In this document: positions 1 to 11,375 of the stretch, one piece after another
Layout: each line of letters begins with the position of its first letter
How positions within the stretch are numbered: the first letter of the stretch is position 1
Assembly: GCA_039566865.1 (NCBI GenBank)
Contig: CM076948.1
Span: 21,153,001 to 21,217,000, forward strand
Direction of reading: 5' to 3'
From: Aurelia coerulea
Lineage: Eukaryota > Cnidaria > Scyphozoa > Semaeostomeae > Ulmaridae
DNA: 64,000 nt
The notes under the pieces: model-generated
The model's database searches: none
What the model was told of the DNA's origin: nothing
The model's input: the letters and a program-made list of their open reading frames with translations, nothing else
Translations under genes and position numbers: made by a program

Positions 1-209
1 CTGTCTGGTTCCCTGTGGCTAGCTCGTATAACAGTTGATCTCGTATTACATCAACACAGGAATTTGAAACCACAAAGTGATTTGACCTTAACAGGACTGC
101 CTCTGTGCTCTGGGTCAGGATACAGTAGTGGGAATAAACACAGTTCCTACAAGGTAGGCGCCTTTGGTTTTATCAAAACTATTTCTTCGTTATGAGTTCA
201 TAGGAAGCT

Positions 210-310
210 ATTTAACTGGCATTACGTCATTGAATTTCTAAATTGTAAACCAGAATAATGACAGACTTTTGCTTGATACCATATTGTAGTTATCCATGGA
301 CTATGTATAG
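210..310 (+). repeat. Partial copy of dispersed inverted-repeat element
   Basis: The stretch around CAGACTTTTGCTTGATACC matches parts of the elements at 49.2-49.7 kb and, in the opposite orientation, 63.5-64.0 kb. Nothing else was recognised between 1 and 430. Confidence 0.5.
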
Positions 311-827
311 TCGTGTTCATGAGGAAAATTTCACGAATATGTTTCGTCAGCAGGCTTAGAACGTGTTCATTCCCCTAACAAGATAGCACGTGCAAAAGCG
401 TGCTCATGTCATTGCTGTATAAGTTTTAACATATTAGGAAACGTGCCCAGTGATTTTCACCACACTCGTTGGGTAAGAGCGACGTAAAAGAATCAACCGA
501 CTGAATATGAACAACAAAACTTCGTTGTTTACATAGTTGAGACCATTCAGACCAATCTCCTCAGGAATTGTAGTAATCGGTAATTGGTTCATCAAGGGCA
601 GGCAAGTACTGTAAAATATTTGACCCCATGTTTGGCCAAATAAATTGGAAAAATAACCGGTTATTTTATCACTCAGTACGACTTTCCTGCCAAAAACAAC
701 CAGTTTTTGAGACAAAGGTAAAACGTCACAAAAATCAAGTTTTCTAACCTCTTGTCTCACCAGGGCCGGGTTGTTCAAACCATGATTAACGCTAATCTTG
801 GATTATCATAAAGTTTACCTGTAAGGT

Positions 828-1105
828 GGTTCTACCTTTGTCCGCCAAATTTAAGCACTGAAGACCAGTATCTCAAATTTCTGCACAAGCGGTTCTACCC
901 TTGTCCGCCAAATTTACGGAAAAAAGACCAAAACTTCAAATTTTTCTCCCAAAGTGGTTCTACCTTTAGCAAATTTCCGGAAAAAGAATAGGATTTCAAA
1001 TTTTTCACCAACTTGTTTCTGCCTTTGTCCATCAAATTTCCGAAAAAAAGACCAGGATTTCAAATTTTTCACCAAAGCGGTCCTACCTTTGTCCGGCAAC
1101 TGGTT
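828..1105. repeat. Tandem repeat, 58-65 base unit, about 4.5 copies
   Basis: GGTTCTACCTTTGTCCGCC recurs at about 828, 891, 956, 1014 (varied) and 1079, each followed by a CAAATTT-purine tract-CAAATTTTTC segment. The flanks 690-720 and 1250-1340 contain inverted ACTGGTTTTGGGACAAAGG motifs, so the repeat probably lies inside a decayed inverted-repeat element of about 0.9 kb (430-1345). Confidence 0.65.
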
Positions 1106-1597
1106 TTGGGACACTTGTACTTTGATGCCTACAATTACCACTTGCTTTCGAAAACGGTAGTTGGTCGAAACTACCGGTTTTTGGGACAAGTATCGTCAGT
1201 GCTACATCATGTTAAAATTGTCCGTCAAATTGAAGAAACATAACAGAGGAAATTTGCCATAAAAAAACCAGTTTTTGGGACAAAGGTGGTGCAAATTTTT
1301 TCGTGAACTACCGGTTTTGGGACAAAGGTAGGACCATGTTCCCAGTTTGACATACCCATCCTTGGTTCATGAGATAACTAAGTGGAAGCAACTTGAAATA
1401 GAGGTTCTACTGAAGGGCAACATAGATCTCCATTTTTGAGTGATGCAGCTGAGAGAACGGAAATTGCACTAAGAATAAAGAATCTCAATTTGATTGCCTG
1501 ACGTTTTATTAACGTTTGCTGAAAAGTTTGAGCAACTTTAACTCCATAGCGAACCGCGCGGATGGCCTATAAGGGCGGAAAAGACCCAAATAAACAC

Positions 1598-1931
1598 GGG
1601 AGGGGGGGGGGGTTCTGGTAAAGGTACCTGGGGATGTGCCGCGTGCAAGGGTATACTTTTTCGGACTTCTAGTCTAGCAAAGGGCATACTTTTTTGCAAT
1701 TTGGGCCAGCAACGGTCTAGCCAAGGGTATCATTTTTGACAACATTGGTCTAGCGAACGGTCATGATATCATATTTGGCACAAATTTGACAATATTGGTC
1801 GAGGAAATGGCCAAAATTGGTCTAACCAAGGGTACCATTTTCGTAAAAATTAGTATAGCCAACGGTAACCTTTTAGATGCTCGCGGCAGACCCCTACCCA
1901 AAATGTGGCCAAGAACCCTCCCCCCCCCCCC
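1598..1931. mobile_element. MITE with poly-G/poly-C ends
   Basis: It starts GGGAGGGGGG...TTCT and ends AGAACCCTCCCCCC. It shares the subterminal GGGGATGTGCC with the elements at 2922 and 9059. ATAAACA occurs beside both ends, but not tight against the right one, so the duplication is uncertain. Confidence 0.55.
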
Positions 1932-2158
1932 CGTGCATATAAACAAGCATTATCTGAGGTAAAAGCCCGTTTACGCTGCTCCGTTTTGTACAAAAGTGGA
2001 GAGAAAAACCTCCTTTTGTGAGATTGTTCACACTGACCCGCACAAAAAAACGGTACAAAGACGGGGGTTTGGGGTTACCGATGAAAAGGTCAACAAATTG
2101 CCAGACATGTTTTTCTTATAGAGGTGCTAAACTGTGGAATAGCCTGTCAGCCAAGTCA

Positions 2159-2204
2159 TAGCCTGCGTGCAGACTCGAGGATAGTCGAGTCTGCACGCAG
2201 GCTA
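2159..2204. repeat. Perfect 20-base hairpin
   Basis: TAGCCTGCGTGCAGACTCGA at 2159-2178 is followed by a 6-base loop and its exact reverse complement at 2185-2204. It may be the end-to-end remnant of a transposon terminus. It is not followed by a T-tract, so terminator function is not claimed. Confidence 0.7.
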
Positions 2205-2921
2205 CCGAGTCAAAGCAGGCAACCTCTCTGTAGGCCTATAGTTCAAAAACTATGTAAAAGCAGAACTTTTTTCTTTCTTTTTCATTGTAAATCTTGAAAA
2301 TTATTGTACATAGGTTTTGAATATTGTAAATAAGGGTCTTATACTTTAATTTGATTAATAGCTTTTACTTTGTTTTGTTAGATTGTAATTAATACTTTTA
2401 TTGGAGAGCCTCTTGACAACTAACTTGTAAGGGCAACCCTCCTTAAAAGAATTAAATATGAAACATAAAATGGAGATAAGAAATAGGTTTTCGAAAACGC
2501 TTCCCAAACGCTTATAAAAGTAGATATCCACATGCAACCAATAATGTCGCAAATGAATGAATCGCCAACATCTCTGCGTTCGCTCTCAAAGTGTGATGGA
2601 GATTAATGGGAACCTAAGCATGTATAAGCCCTTCATCAAAATAGCCATGCAAAGACAATAGGCTATGACACGTGCAGCACCATATATGGGTAACTGATCC
2701 ACGTCAGCAGGAAAGGCTGATACCTGATAGGCTAAAATTTGACCGCAAGTGGCTTGAGTCACTTTTATATGCTTATGTTTCCTTTCAATGTACGTGGAGT
2801 CCTATTTGTTTGCTTGATGCCTTTCGCCGTCTTTCATCAGACCAACAATGTTCGTTCATTGAACTCTGGAACAATGGGGGACTCATTAGGCACTTCTCTT
2901 AATTATTCTTACGGGTGCTAT
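2205..2921. other. Unassigned AT-rich spacer
   Basis: Only short, unrecognised reading frames. No repeats or RNA genes were seen apart from the 8-base target duplication at its right end. Confidence 0.4.
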
Positions 2922-3236
2922 CCCGGGGGGGGTACTTAGTATATTTGTCCGACGGGGATGTGCCGTTTTTAGGGGTATCGTTTTCACCAATTTTTTCTAG
3001 CACAGGGTATCAAAATGAGGCAATTTTTCTAGAGCAGGTTGTCAAAACATGTCAAAGGGGAATATTCTGCTAGATCGGGTCGTTTTTCGATCAAATTTCA
3101 TGTTTTTGAGTATACTTTTCACCATTTTTTTCTAGAACAGGTTATCATTTTGAGCGAAAAATTCTGGAGCAGGGTAAAAAAAAATTTTTTCGTGGGCACA
3201 CCCCCGTACAAATTTAAGTCAAGTACCCCCCCCGGG
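2922..3236. mobile_element. Non-autonomous element, CCCGGGGGGG ends, 8-base duplication
   Basis: Inverted ends CCCGGGGGGGTACTT / AAGTACCCCCCCCGGG are flanked by the direct repeat GGTGCTAT (2914-2921 and 3237-3244). Internal TTTTTCTAG-like tracts repeat. The 8-base duplication fits hAT-type transposition, but there is no coding capacity. Confidence 0.8.
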
Positions 3237-3244
3237 GGTGCTAT

Positions 3245-4281
3245 TCAAAATCATAGATCAGGTTTCAGGTAACACAACCACCAAAAAGGATAATATTGAA
3301 CATCCTGTGACCTCTCTGATCTATTCAATCATCCGCCTATGACTTCTAAGCAGAACTGATTGGAAATGTTTGACCCCGTTTAAGAAGGAATGGATGCATT
3401 CCACTTTTTGAGAGGTTTTACACGGGATCGGATCTAGAATCCTTTGCGTTTACACGGGATCGGATCCAGTTGGTTTTTAATGAGCATTTTAGTAGCGCTC
3501 TGATACACCTTTTATCATGAAATTTGCACTCTGATAGCAAGGACGAAAATGTTGTTTGCTTTTGCGTGTTTGTTTACAATTTATGCGTGTTTGTTTACAT
3601 TTTTCAGAAGAACAAATTACAAGGCTTTTTTGCACGTGATTTTATTGTGGGTTTGTTATAATGGCGTCGTGTTAACACAGAAGCTGCGGGGCGTTTAGAG
3701 CAAAACAACCCTCCCTATTTAGGGGCGGAAGCACATTAATTTCTTGAATTTTCAAAAACATTAAATTATGCATGAAAGAAAAGAAGTGCTCTTGAATGCC
3801 AGGGGCAAAAATGATAACCTTTGGAAACTCAAAATATCGCATTTCGCTTTCTATCACCTATCACATAGGTGGAGACCCTGGAGGGGGAACAGTATCGGCG
3901 GCAGTTGTTGTCGGTGGTGTTCTCTCGGCTGGGGTTCCTGCTGTGCATCATCATCACCTGTGCTAGCCTGACCTCCAGTGTGAAACAGATCCTAGCATAT
4001 ATATCCGTATTTAATAGTTTATATGTAGCTCTTTGTAATTTAATTTTAATAGTATTTAGTTGATATAGTTGTATAGTATTATATAATTGATATAGTTGTA
4101 TATTTAGTTGTATAGTATTTAGTATGATGTTTTTTATGGAATGGCCAGGGAGTTGTCATTGTCTTTTTCCCCCCTGGAATCGTCCCTGTAGTGTTGTATA
4201 GTAGTTCATATGTAGTGTCTTAGGTACCTTCTTTATATAAACGTTTTAATTTAATATGAAAAAGAAAAATAAAGGTTCTTG
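3245..4281. other. Unassigned spacer with possible LINE 3' tail
   Basis: 3420-3470 holds two ACGGGATCGGATC motifs. A 34-residue frame at about 3863-3966 (plus strand, G-G-D-P-G-G-G-T-V start) is suggestive but not recognised. 3970-4258, ending in AATCGTCCCTGTAG-like and AT-rich tail sequence, resembles the LINE 3' tail at about 30150. No gene can be supported. Confidence 0.35.
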
Positions 4282-4283
4282 TA

Positions 4284-4889
4284 CCGGGTGTCCCAAAAAA
4301 ATGTATACGGATTTGGTTGACTCCAACGATGTGAATTTAGCTTCAATCAATGTCTGATCACTCTGAAAATGTTCCTCGATAGTTAACTTGGAAATAGGTA
4401 CCTCGTTTGTTGGTATTGCTGCTTTGAGAGCAGACATGTTAGCCTCAAAAGCTCAAATTTACCTCTTCCTGCAAACCAGAGCTTTAGCCTTTTGGCCTAA
4501 GCAAATTCTTAAGGCACAGTGTATAAGTCAACGATAGCCTTGATAAAATTTGAGCGATATTAGATCTTGTGTTATTCTTTTTTCCAGAAGTCACCCCCCA
4601 GTCACCCATTGAGAAGTTTCTCAAATTTTCATTAATTTGAGTTCTTAATTTCGAAGTGATTCAGCAAAAGTGCTTAGGACGAAAGGCCAAAGCTCTGGTT
4701 TGCAGGAGGAGGCAAATTTGGGCTTTCAAGAGTGATATTTCTGCCCTCAAAGCATCAATACCAACAAACGAGGTATCTATGTTCAAGTTAACTAACGAGG
4801 AACATTTTAAGAGTGATTAGCCATTGATTAAAGCTAAATTCACATCGCTGGAGTCAGCGAAATCTGTATACTTTTTTTGGGACACCCAG
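4284..4889. mobile_element. TA-flanked inverted-repeat element (Tc1/mariner-like MITE)
   Basis: Ends CCGGGTGTCCCAAAAAAA / TTTTTTTGGGACACCCAG sit between TA dinucleotides (4282-4283, 4890-4891). The inverted arms extend about 200 bases, including the segments at 4395-4440 and 4735-4775. It is non-coding. Type is by structure only. Confidence 0.8.
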
Positions 4890-5737
4890 TATAATAGTTT
4901 AATAGATGGTGATTTACTTGAAAACTGCATAATCTCTCATGATGTAAACTTTATCAAAAATAAATATATTGAAAAACCATTCAATTCATAGAAGGGGGAT
5001 GCATTGGCATGTATAGAAACACATTTGCACTGTACCAAGTATGAGCACCTTTTAAAGAACCTGACAGGCTAAATTTGACCACGGCATCAGTTAATCAAGA
5101 ACCTCATTCAGGCTGCCTGAAGAAAGAATGCGTGTTTCTATTGTACACACAAAAATAGTTCAATCATTTGTCTGTTAGAAAAATCAACCTTTATTATCAT
5201 AACGCAGCTACTTTTACTGGAATGATTCTTCAAACAGGCGGACATTTTTTGCGTCACGCAAGTACACGTATTTTTTATATAAGAAACTAAGAATTTTGGC
5301 CAGTACTGAAAGTTTCTTAAAATAATCAGATTTTGAGTATTCAGAGTTTCTTACCAGTTTCTTAGAAGTTCCATAACAATCTTTATGTTCACTCTCTATG
5401 CCCTCGTGAACATTTCAAAACAAGGCTTTTCAAGCCATTCCAAATGTCTAGGCTTTACTCAAGTACTTTACGAGTAATATGACACAGGAAACAAGTGACA
5501 TAAAGTAGAAATATGACAAGGATTTCCTTAATCAAAATAAATAGTTTTTTAGCTTATATTGTCCCAGTACTGGAGTTTCTTAATTTTTTGGCGATCCGAG
5601 AGTTGAGTTTCTTATACATGTAGTAACTGTATGCGACATAGGGTTCAACGTTTGCCAGTGACTGACAAGGGTAGATTTTGTAATACAATAGAATCAAATC
5701 AAGAATCAAATCAAATAAACAAACTTCGCCAGGCAGA
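4890..5737. other. Unassigned spacer with MITE fragments
   Basis: 5270-5400 and 5545-5620 contain AGTTTCTTAA...TTTTTGG motifs shared with 44.9 kb, 54.4 kb and the MITE at 57164, apparently pieces of one family. No gene recognised. Confidence 0.4.
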
Positions 5738-6407
5738 TCTTTAGAGGGGGGTACTTCGGGGGGGTCCCAATACCGCAATACCGCACGAAAAAGACACCAA
5801 ATACCGCAATACCGCACCAAAAAATAGCAAAATACCGCAAACGCTAGAAAACTAAAAAAGAGAGCTACTAATACAGTACACCGGTCTGTTACAGTTTGAT
5901 TGCGACCTAAATCCATCTTCCTCCATCAAAATTTGTAGTCTGATCTTTTAGATCGTTGTTAGATGTTTTACAGACAAAATAGTGATGTGAGAACGATGGG
6001 GGAAAATTTCATCGATGTGCTTTTAGTAAAACTGCATTGACGGCAGAAAAATTACGAATATATTGAACAGCTCTTATATCATAGTCGTATCATTGATCTA
6101 AACTGTTTACCCTTCAGTGGTACTTTTAATATCCGGGTCAAAGGTGCAAATGTATTCGAAAGCAACATGGTTCGAAAGGAAACTTTTCAAAACAAAAAGT
6201 AATAATAATGATAATAATAATAACTAATATTTTGACAGATTGACTTGTTCAGCATAAAACTATCTGTTTTCATTCCAGTACCTGTAATCCTACCTATTGA
6301 CAATCGTTGTAGTTGAAATTAAGGTAAATAGTAGAATAAAAAAAATAGTTTAATGTACAATTAAAGGATAAGAAGTGATTAGAGTCAAATACGTTTTCCT
6401 TGGACAT

Positions 6408-7566
6408 CTACAAAGACTTCGATGGTTTTAGTTTCTTTTTATATAGCAAGATAGATATTTCGTCGGTTGAAAATGCGGGCTCCCTGATAGGCAAACGATT
6501 TTTTTCCAGTTTCAGTGCGCATTTTCGGTAAAACAACACAAGAGTGTTAATTTCATGCTGAGATCTTTTGAAGTAACCATTCAGCAGGTCTTTGTTGTCC
6601 CATGACGTTATCTTTGCTCTTGGGTTGAAAATTCTGGCTGCTCTATTTTGTATATACTGTAGCTTGTTTACTGTTCCTTGGGGTAGGGAAAGCTGTAGTG
6701 GGTAGCAGTACAACAGTAGTGGCCGTATCGTATCATTGTTATGTATATCGATTCTGCTACATAACGGCTGACTTTTTCGCGAATACGAGATAAGAGCTTT
6801 ACTCTGGAGGATGTTTTTTTGTACACATTTTCAAAATGTTGATGAAGGTTCAGATGGTTATCCAAATCTGCACCAATGTACTTGTATATGATTTGGTCTC
6901 ATGAATAGTTTGATTGTAGATTTTGATGTCCACCTTTGGCTGTTTGGACAACTTTTGATGTGATCCATATAGCAAAATTCAGTTTTACTTTTTTTTCAAG
7001 TTAATGAACAAGTTATTTTCATTACACCAGTCTGCAACTGTTTGCAGTGCACTGTTAAGTAAATGTTCTATTTCATTTGAGTTCTTTCGTGCCCAATATT
7101 AAACAGTATTGTCAGCATCAGTGAGCGGAATATGGAACGATGTCGTGGATTGTCAACCTAAAAAGAAGCGGCCCCAGGATTGATCCTTGTGGGACACCAC
7201 ATGTAAGATTTTCTTCGCATGAGCTGGTGCTATCAAAAATTACTTTTTGTTTTCTATTAAAGAGATAATCACCGATCCATTGTAATTCCACATCATCCAT
7301 ACCATCACCTGGTAATTTTTCCAGCAAGGTTACATGACGCGCTGTGTCGAAGGCTTGACGGAGGTCAATATAGACAGCACCACCACATGGCCCTTTATCA
7401 ATGTTCTGTGTAACCTTTCTAACAGTAAGGTAACTGCATGTTGCGTGGATCTCCCTTGTCTAAACCCAAACTGATGTAGGCAAAATAGGCCAGTCGATTC
7501 AAGGTACTGGGATGTTTGATTGTAAATGATCTTCTCGATAACTTTTGATAGAGGAGGAATTACCAT
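6408..7566 (-). mobile_element. LINE reverse-transcriptase remnant
   Basis: Broken minus-strand frames give the reverse-transcriptase order FGFRQGRSTQHA (near 7450), WIGDYLFNRKQ and GVPQGSILGPLLF (near 7180). A C-terminal part follows with LQYIQNRAARI and NTLVLFYRKCALKL (6420-6650). The YADD box region is lost, and frameshifts separate the blocks. Non-functional, non-LTR jockey/CR1-like type. Confidence 0.85.
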
Positions 7567-7735
7567 GATAGTGTATAGTTATAAACAAGTAAATTAAGGA
7601 AAATATAAGCACTTTGATGCGAATTGAAATAAGCACGACGTTTCGAGCATAGCCCGTTATCAAGCCAACATTGTAAGATTGCCTGATTTGAAAACAGGGG
7701 TGATTTTCCCACATTCAAAGTTTTGATTCGTGCAA
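7567..7735 (-). mobile_element. Penelope-like fragment with hammerhead-like motif
   Basis: On the minus strand, GATAACGGGCTATGCTCGAA (about 7665-7646) forms a GGGC/GCUC stem followed by GAAAC and GTCGTGCTTATTTC. This resembles the hammerhead ribozyme segment of Penelope-like elements. Two core bases differ (UUGAUAA for CUGAUGA), so it is probably inactive. Confidence 0.5.
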
Positions 7736-8135
7736 ATATTTGATTCTTTTTCTTCAGATAAAATGTTGCGTGCTCTCCTCCGCAGGTACCTTTATTAAGG
7801 TTAAGCAGGTGGAGCAGGCACAGAGAGAGAGACATAGATATGGGACTTCCCTCTCCTTCATTTTTCTTTCCTCTATATCAATTCGTCTCCAAGATGCGTC
7901 GTTCCTAAACAGGAAAATGTTATTACAGGAAATTTGGATGTTAATTTTCGTACAATACCGCATACCGCGCTGTGAAAGTTCTATACCGCAATACCGCAAG
8001 TTTTTTCCGTCATTACCGCAATACCGCACAAAATTTACCCCCTATACCGCAATACCGCAAACCCCGAAGTACCCCTCTTTAGACATACCTTTCTTCTTTT
8101 GTTATGAGCACATAAGCCTTTCTTATTGCCGAGAC

Positions 8136-8262
8136 TATGCAGAACAAAGCTCTTTTACTGCTTTTCGATAGGCCAAATGATATTGGAGAAATTAACTGCT
8201 TCCCGAGGAGAGTGGTTTGTAAAACGGCATCTCGTTGCTCACTGGAGCGGAAAGCAGATTTA
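8136..8262. repeat. Partial end of the 31541-32697 element family
   Basis: ACTGCTTTTCGATAGGCC and the following GAGGAGAGTGGTTT...GGCATCTCG...CGGAAAGCAGA match the right arm of the TTAA-flanked element at 32.6 kb. Confidence 0.7.
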
Positions 8263-8297
8263 TATGAGGTTTCCAGTAGTCAGTGGAATCTTCCGAG

Positions 8298-8532
8298 AAT
8301 GAGCATTGGTAGTTAGACACTGCTGGTGTGCTTCTATGGAGGAGCGCTGGATAATATGTATCTGCGGGAGAAATTTTTTTGTAGTACTGCGGAGGAGATA
8401 TCGAAAGAACGAAAATATTAGATATCTCCTCCGCAGTACCACAAAAAATTTCCCCCGCAGATACATATTATCTAGTGCTCCTCCATAGAAGCACACCAGC
8501 AGTGTCTAACTACCCATGGAATGAGTGACTCT
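8298..8532. mobile_element. Fold-back element with 16-base target duplication
   Basis: Near-perfect inverted arms 8308-8402 and 8421-8514 are separated by 18 bases. The whole is flanked by the identical direct repeat AGTGGAATCTTCCGAG (8282-8297, 8533-8548). A duplication this long suggests target-primed insertion (Penelope or LINE-like) rather than a cut-and-paste transposon. Confidence 0.75.
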
Positions 8533-8548
8533 AGTGGAATCTTCCGAG

Positions 8549-9050
8549 CCGGCAGAAATTTTATTGTTTACCAAAGACAACGTTGGTTTGTAATCAAAAA
8601 GAGATTTAGTGCTGTGTAATTTAAATAAATTCTGACAAGAAATAACCTTTAGGAAAACATGTGCAAGATTACAAACGCGAGAAAAATTGCTATATGGGAA
8701 AAGGCTTTTGCTCAATTTCGTGTATTGTATGCGTCAGCATTTAATTTCAATGGCAGTGTGAATGGCTCTTTCTCCTTAGCGTCTGTTTATTGTTCGCAGT
8801 AGGGCTGTTAAAATTCCAGAGTATTGTGTTACTATGAAGTTTGCCAAGAGAACAAAGTGAAACATGAGATTAAATTACATGATAGCCGTTCTTAAATCTG
8901 ATTGCTTCCTCATTTGACAGGAAAGTGACTTTACTGGCTGTTACAACAATAAGTTTTCTTTGCTATCACCATTGCGAAATAAATGCTGAAGCACGCACTG
9001 CACAAAAGTGAGCGGTTTTGCTCAGACAATACATTTTCCTTGGGTATACG
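8549..9050. other. Unassigned spacer
   Basis: Only short frames. Nothing recognised apart from the AT-rich background. Confidence 0.4.
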
Positions 9051-9058
9051 TAGTGTGG

Positions 9059-9364
9059 CCCGGGGGGTCTACCTTGGAGAAAAACAACGGGGATGTGCCT
9101 GCCAAAAGAAATTTCATGACCCTGTCCTGGAAGAAATGTTTGAAAACATAGTACCTGTCCTGGATAATACAAGTGTCTTTTGTAAGTTACCTTAATTTTG
9201 CATGTCAAATCTGACCTGTCCTGGGAAAAAAGCTTCAATAAACATACCTGTGCCGGAATAAATACACAAAAGGTATAACCCTGTCCTGGAATTTTCTTCC
9301 GAAAATGGGGCCCTATTGGCAGGCACATCCCCGGGTGCTCAATGTATTAAGTAGACCCCCCGGG
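9059..9364. mobile_element. Non-autonomous element, CCCGGGGGG ends, 8-base duplication
   Basis: Ends CCCGGGGGGTCTACCTT / AAGTAGACCCCCCGGG are flanked by TAGTGTGG (9051-9058, 9365-9372). It has internal CCTGTCCTGGAA repeats on both arms and the subterminal GGGGATGTGCC shared with 2922 and 1598. Confidence 0.82.
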
Positions 9365-9617
9365 TAGTGTGGGCGCAGGCTATGCTCAAAGTAGTAGCTT
9401 AAAGTCAATCTGTCTCATTCATAATTGGCTGAAGATTGCATAGGGGGATTAAAGATTTGAATCGCAGGATTAACAGAAAAGAATTGGAAAAGGAAATGTT
9501 TCGAATTGAACCGAATTTTTATCATGCGAAAAATTCACAGAGTCTGGGCTCTAGCTCTTTTCCTTTGTCTAAGCTTTGTTCTCTTAACCAATCACCTGCG
9601 TGACAGAGCTCCTTTAA

Positions 9618-9795
9618 AGTTAGTTGACGGAGATAAAAAGCTAACTCAAGAGCTGCATACGCAAGCCTAAAATTAGTCCATTGTATTTGATGGTTTCCGC
9701 ATGTGAGTGGATATTGTTTAGCTACAGGAACAATAGCATGTGTTGGCGTTTCTTTGTCCTATATATATATTACCTCTATTTAGTTCTGTCAACTA
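9618..9795. mobile_element. Short TTAA-flanked MITE (AGTTAGTTGACGG family)
   Basis: Left end TTAA|AGTTAGTTGACGGAG and right end CAACTAACT|TTAA. It is a miniature copy of the family at 19466 and 20167. Confidence 0.65.
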
Positions 9796-9799
9796 ACTT

Positions 9800-11013
9800 T
9801 AATATACAAAAGGAAACTAATCTGGTAATCATCAGTGCTTTTTGCAGCATGCTTCAAAATCAAGCAGCCCTAAAAAGAGCTAAATTTACTACTTTTTTAC
9901 TTTTGTACTAATTTAATACTAATTTACTAAATTTGAAACCAATCACAAGATCTGCTATCTCTGGAAAGATAATTTGGCTATTGCTGTATTTGCCAAAAAG
10001 AAATTTGAAGATCAACCTTATCATAAAATGTTGGTGATTTTTCAAATAGGAGTACTTGGGAATCGGGACAACTGGTATGTACTGAGATAATACAAGCATA
10101 TTACAGAATTGTGCGGTAAAATAAACAAAAAAGTGAGTGCATTCTCAGGACTTCGGAACTATCTTGATGATACACAAGCTAAACTCTTATGTAATACAAC
10201 GGTGTTGGCAAATTTCAATTATTGCCCTTTGATTTGGATGTTCTCTTCTAAAGCTGCAAACAAAGAGATCAATAGAACACATAAACGTGCACTAAGGGTG
10301 CTCCATAAGGATTATGATGCATCGTTTGATGTGTCTAAGGAGAGAGGCAGATACAACAATCCACGTCAAAAATCTCCAAAAACTGATGTTAGAAGTATTC
10401 AAAACTCTGAATTCGTTGAATCCATCATATCTTTGGGATTTTTTCAGTACTAAGCAAGTGGAATACAACCTTAGGATCAAAAATTTGGTAAAATTGCCTC
10501 AAATAAAAACACACACTTTTGGACTACACTCTGTAACCTTCAGAGGCAGCATCCTTTGGAATGCACTAAGTGACGATATTAAAACATGTGAAAAAGTGGC
10601 AGCTTTCAAAAGGAAAATAAAAACATGGAAGGGGGCAAACTGCAGCTGTAAACTATGTTGTAAATAGGATATTGTATTATACTTTATATTATGTAATTAT
10701 TTTTAGTTGTAGTTGGTTTAAATTAGTTGATGTATATATTATGCTGATAACTATTGTAAATAACCAACTTTAAAGAATGATAAAATGAAAAAAAAGATAC
10801 TAGATTAATTTCAGACGCAAGAGAATCTTGCAAATCCACACAATATTCTTTGAGTTCCAATGTTTTGAAGTTCCAGTTTGTGCGAAAGCTGAAACCACCT
10901 AGCTAAAGCCACCTGGTTACTATTTTAGAACAGATTTTCATAACATATCCAAAAGAAACAAGAAAAAAGGCACAAAAAAGGGCATTACATAATACCAAGA
11001 TAAACATTGTTTA
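9800..11013. repeat. Dispersed repeat, copy A (interrupted by LINE)
   Basis: 9800-10089 and 10795-11013 are colinear with 59100-59575, including GCCCTAAAAAGAGCTA, TATCATAAAATGTTGGTG and GCTAAAGCCACCTGGTTAC. Copy B lacks the insertion and shows the empty site. Confidence 0.8.
10090..10794 (+). mobile_element. 5'-truncated LINE with 5-base target duplication
   Basis: The plus strand encodes the C-terminal reverse-transcriptase region in two frames: FNYCPLIWMFSS...THKRALRVLHKD, then LRIKNLVKLPQIKTH, SILWNALSDDIK, and a final CSCKLCCK. It ends in an A-rich tail and is flanked by AGATA (10085-10089, 10795-10799). A frameshift lies near 10330-10440. It resembles the copy at 45.2-46.1 kb. Confidence 0.88.
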
Positions 11014-11306
11014 CGCGAGGGGAGGGTAGCAACAATTTATCGAAAACGTTTTGATGCATAAATGTATTTCAAAGTTACCTTGATGATTTCTGTACTCGAA
11101 ACAATTGACAGCCTCTCATCGCCGTACAACTACGGGCGGTAGGAAACGCTGAATTTAGCAAAAGCTTTACGGGTGATACATCGAGTTATTCCTAGCCTAA
11201 TATAACATTCCTTTCGTGATATATCGACTTGTTTTCCTTCTGTGTCTACGTGTCCTGCGAAGGCGCCATTTTAATCCGATTGACAGGACCTCAAGGGCAC
11301 TAGAGT

Positions 11307-11375
11307 AATTATGCCACTCACTTGGAGGAGTCTCCGTTTGAGTGGCATAATTACTCTAGTGCCCTTGAAGTCGGT
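11307..11375. mobile_element. Small fold-back insertion inside the left arm
   Basis: CACTAGAGTAATTATGCCAC and its exact reverse complement lie either side of an 18-base centre. The right arm of the host element lacks it (compare 14425-14435), so it inserted after the arms formed. Confidence 0.7.

Larger units (their letters stand above)
5746..8075. mobile_element. 2.3-kb inverted-repeat element with 8-base duplication, hosting a LINE
   Basis: Ends GGGGGGTACTTCGGGG / ACCCCGAAGTACCCC are flanked by the direct repeat TCTTTAGA (5738-5745 and 8076-8083). Subterminal AATACCGC octamers recur many times at both ends (5768-5840 and 7950-8060). The interior holds a LINE remnant and a Penelope-like fragment inserted later. 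hAT-like by duplication length; transposase not seen. Confidence 0.75.

Noticed and set aside
1761..1946. Short minus-strand frame with a poly-Gly run
   Set aside because: It translates the poly-C end of the MITE at 1598-1931.
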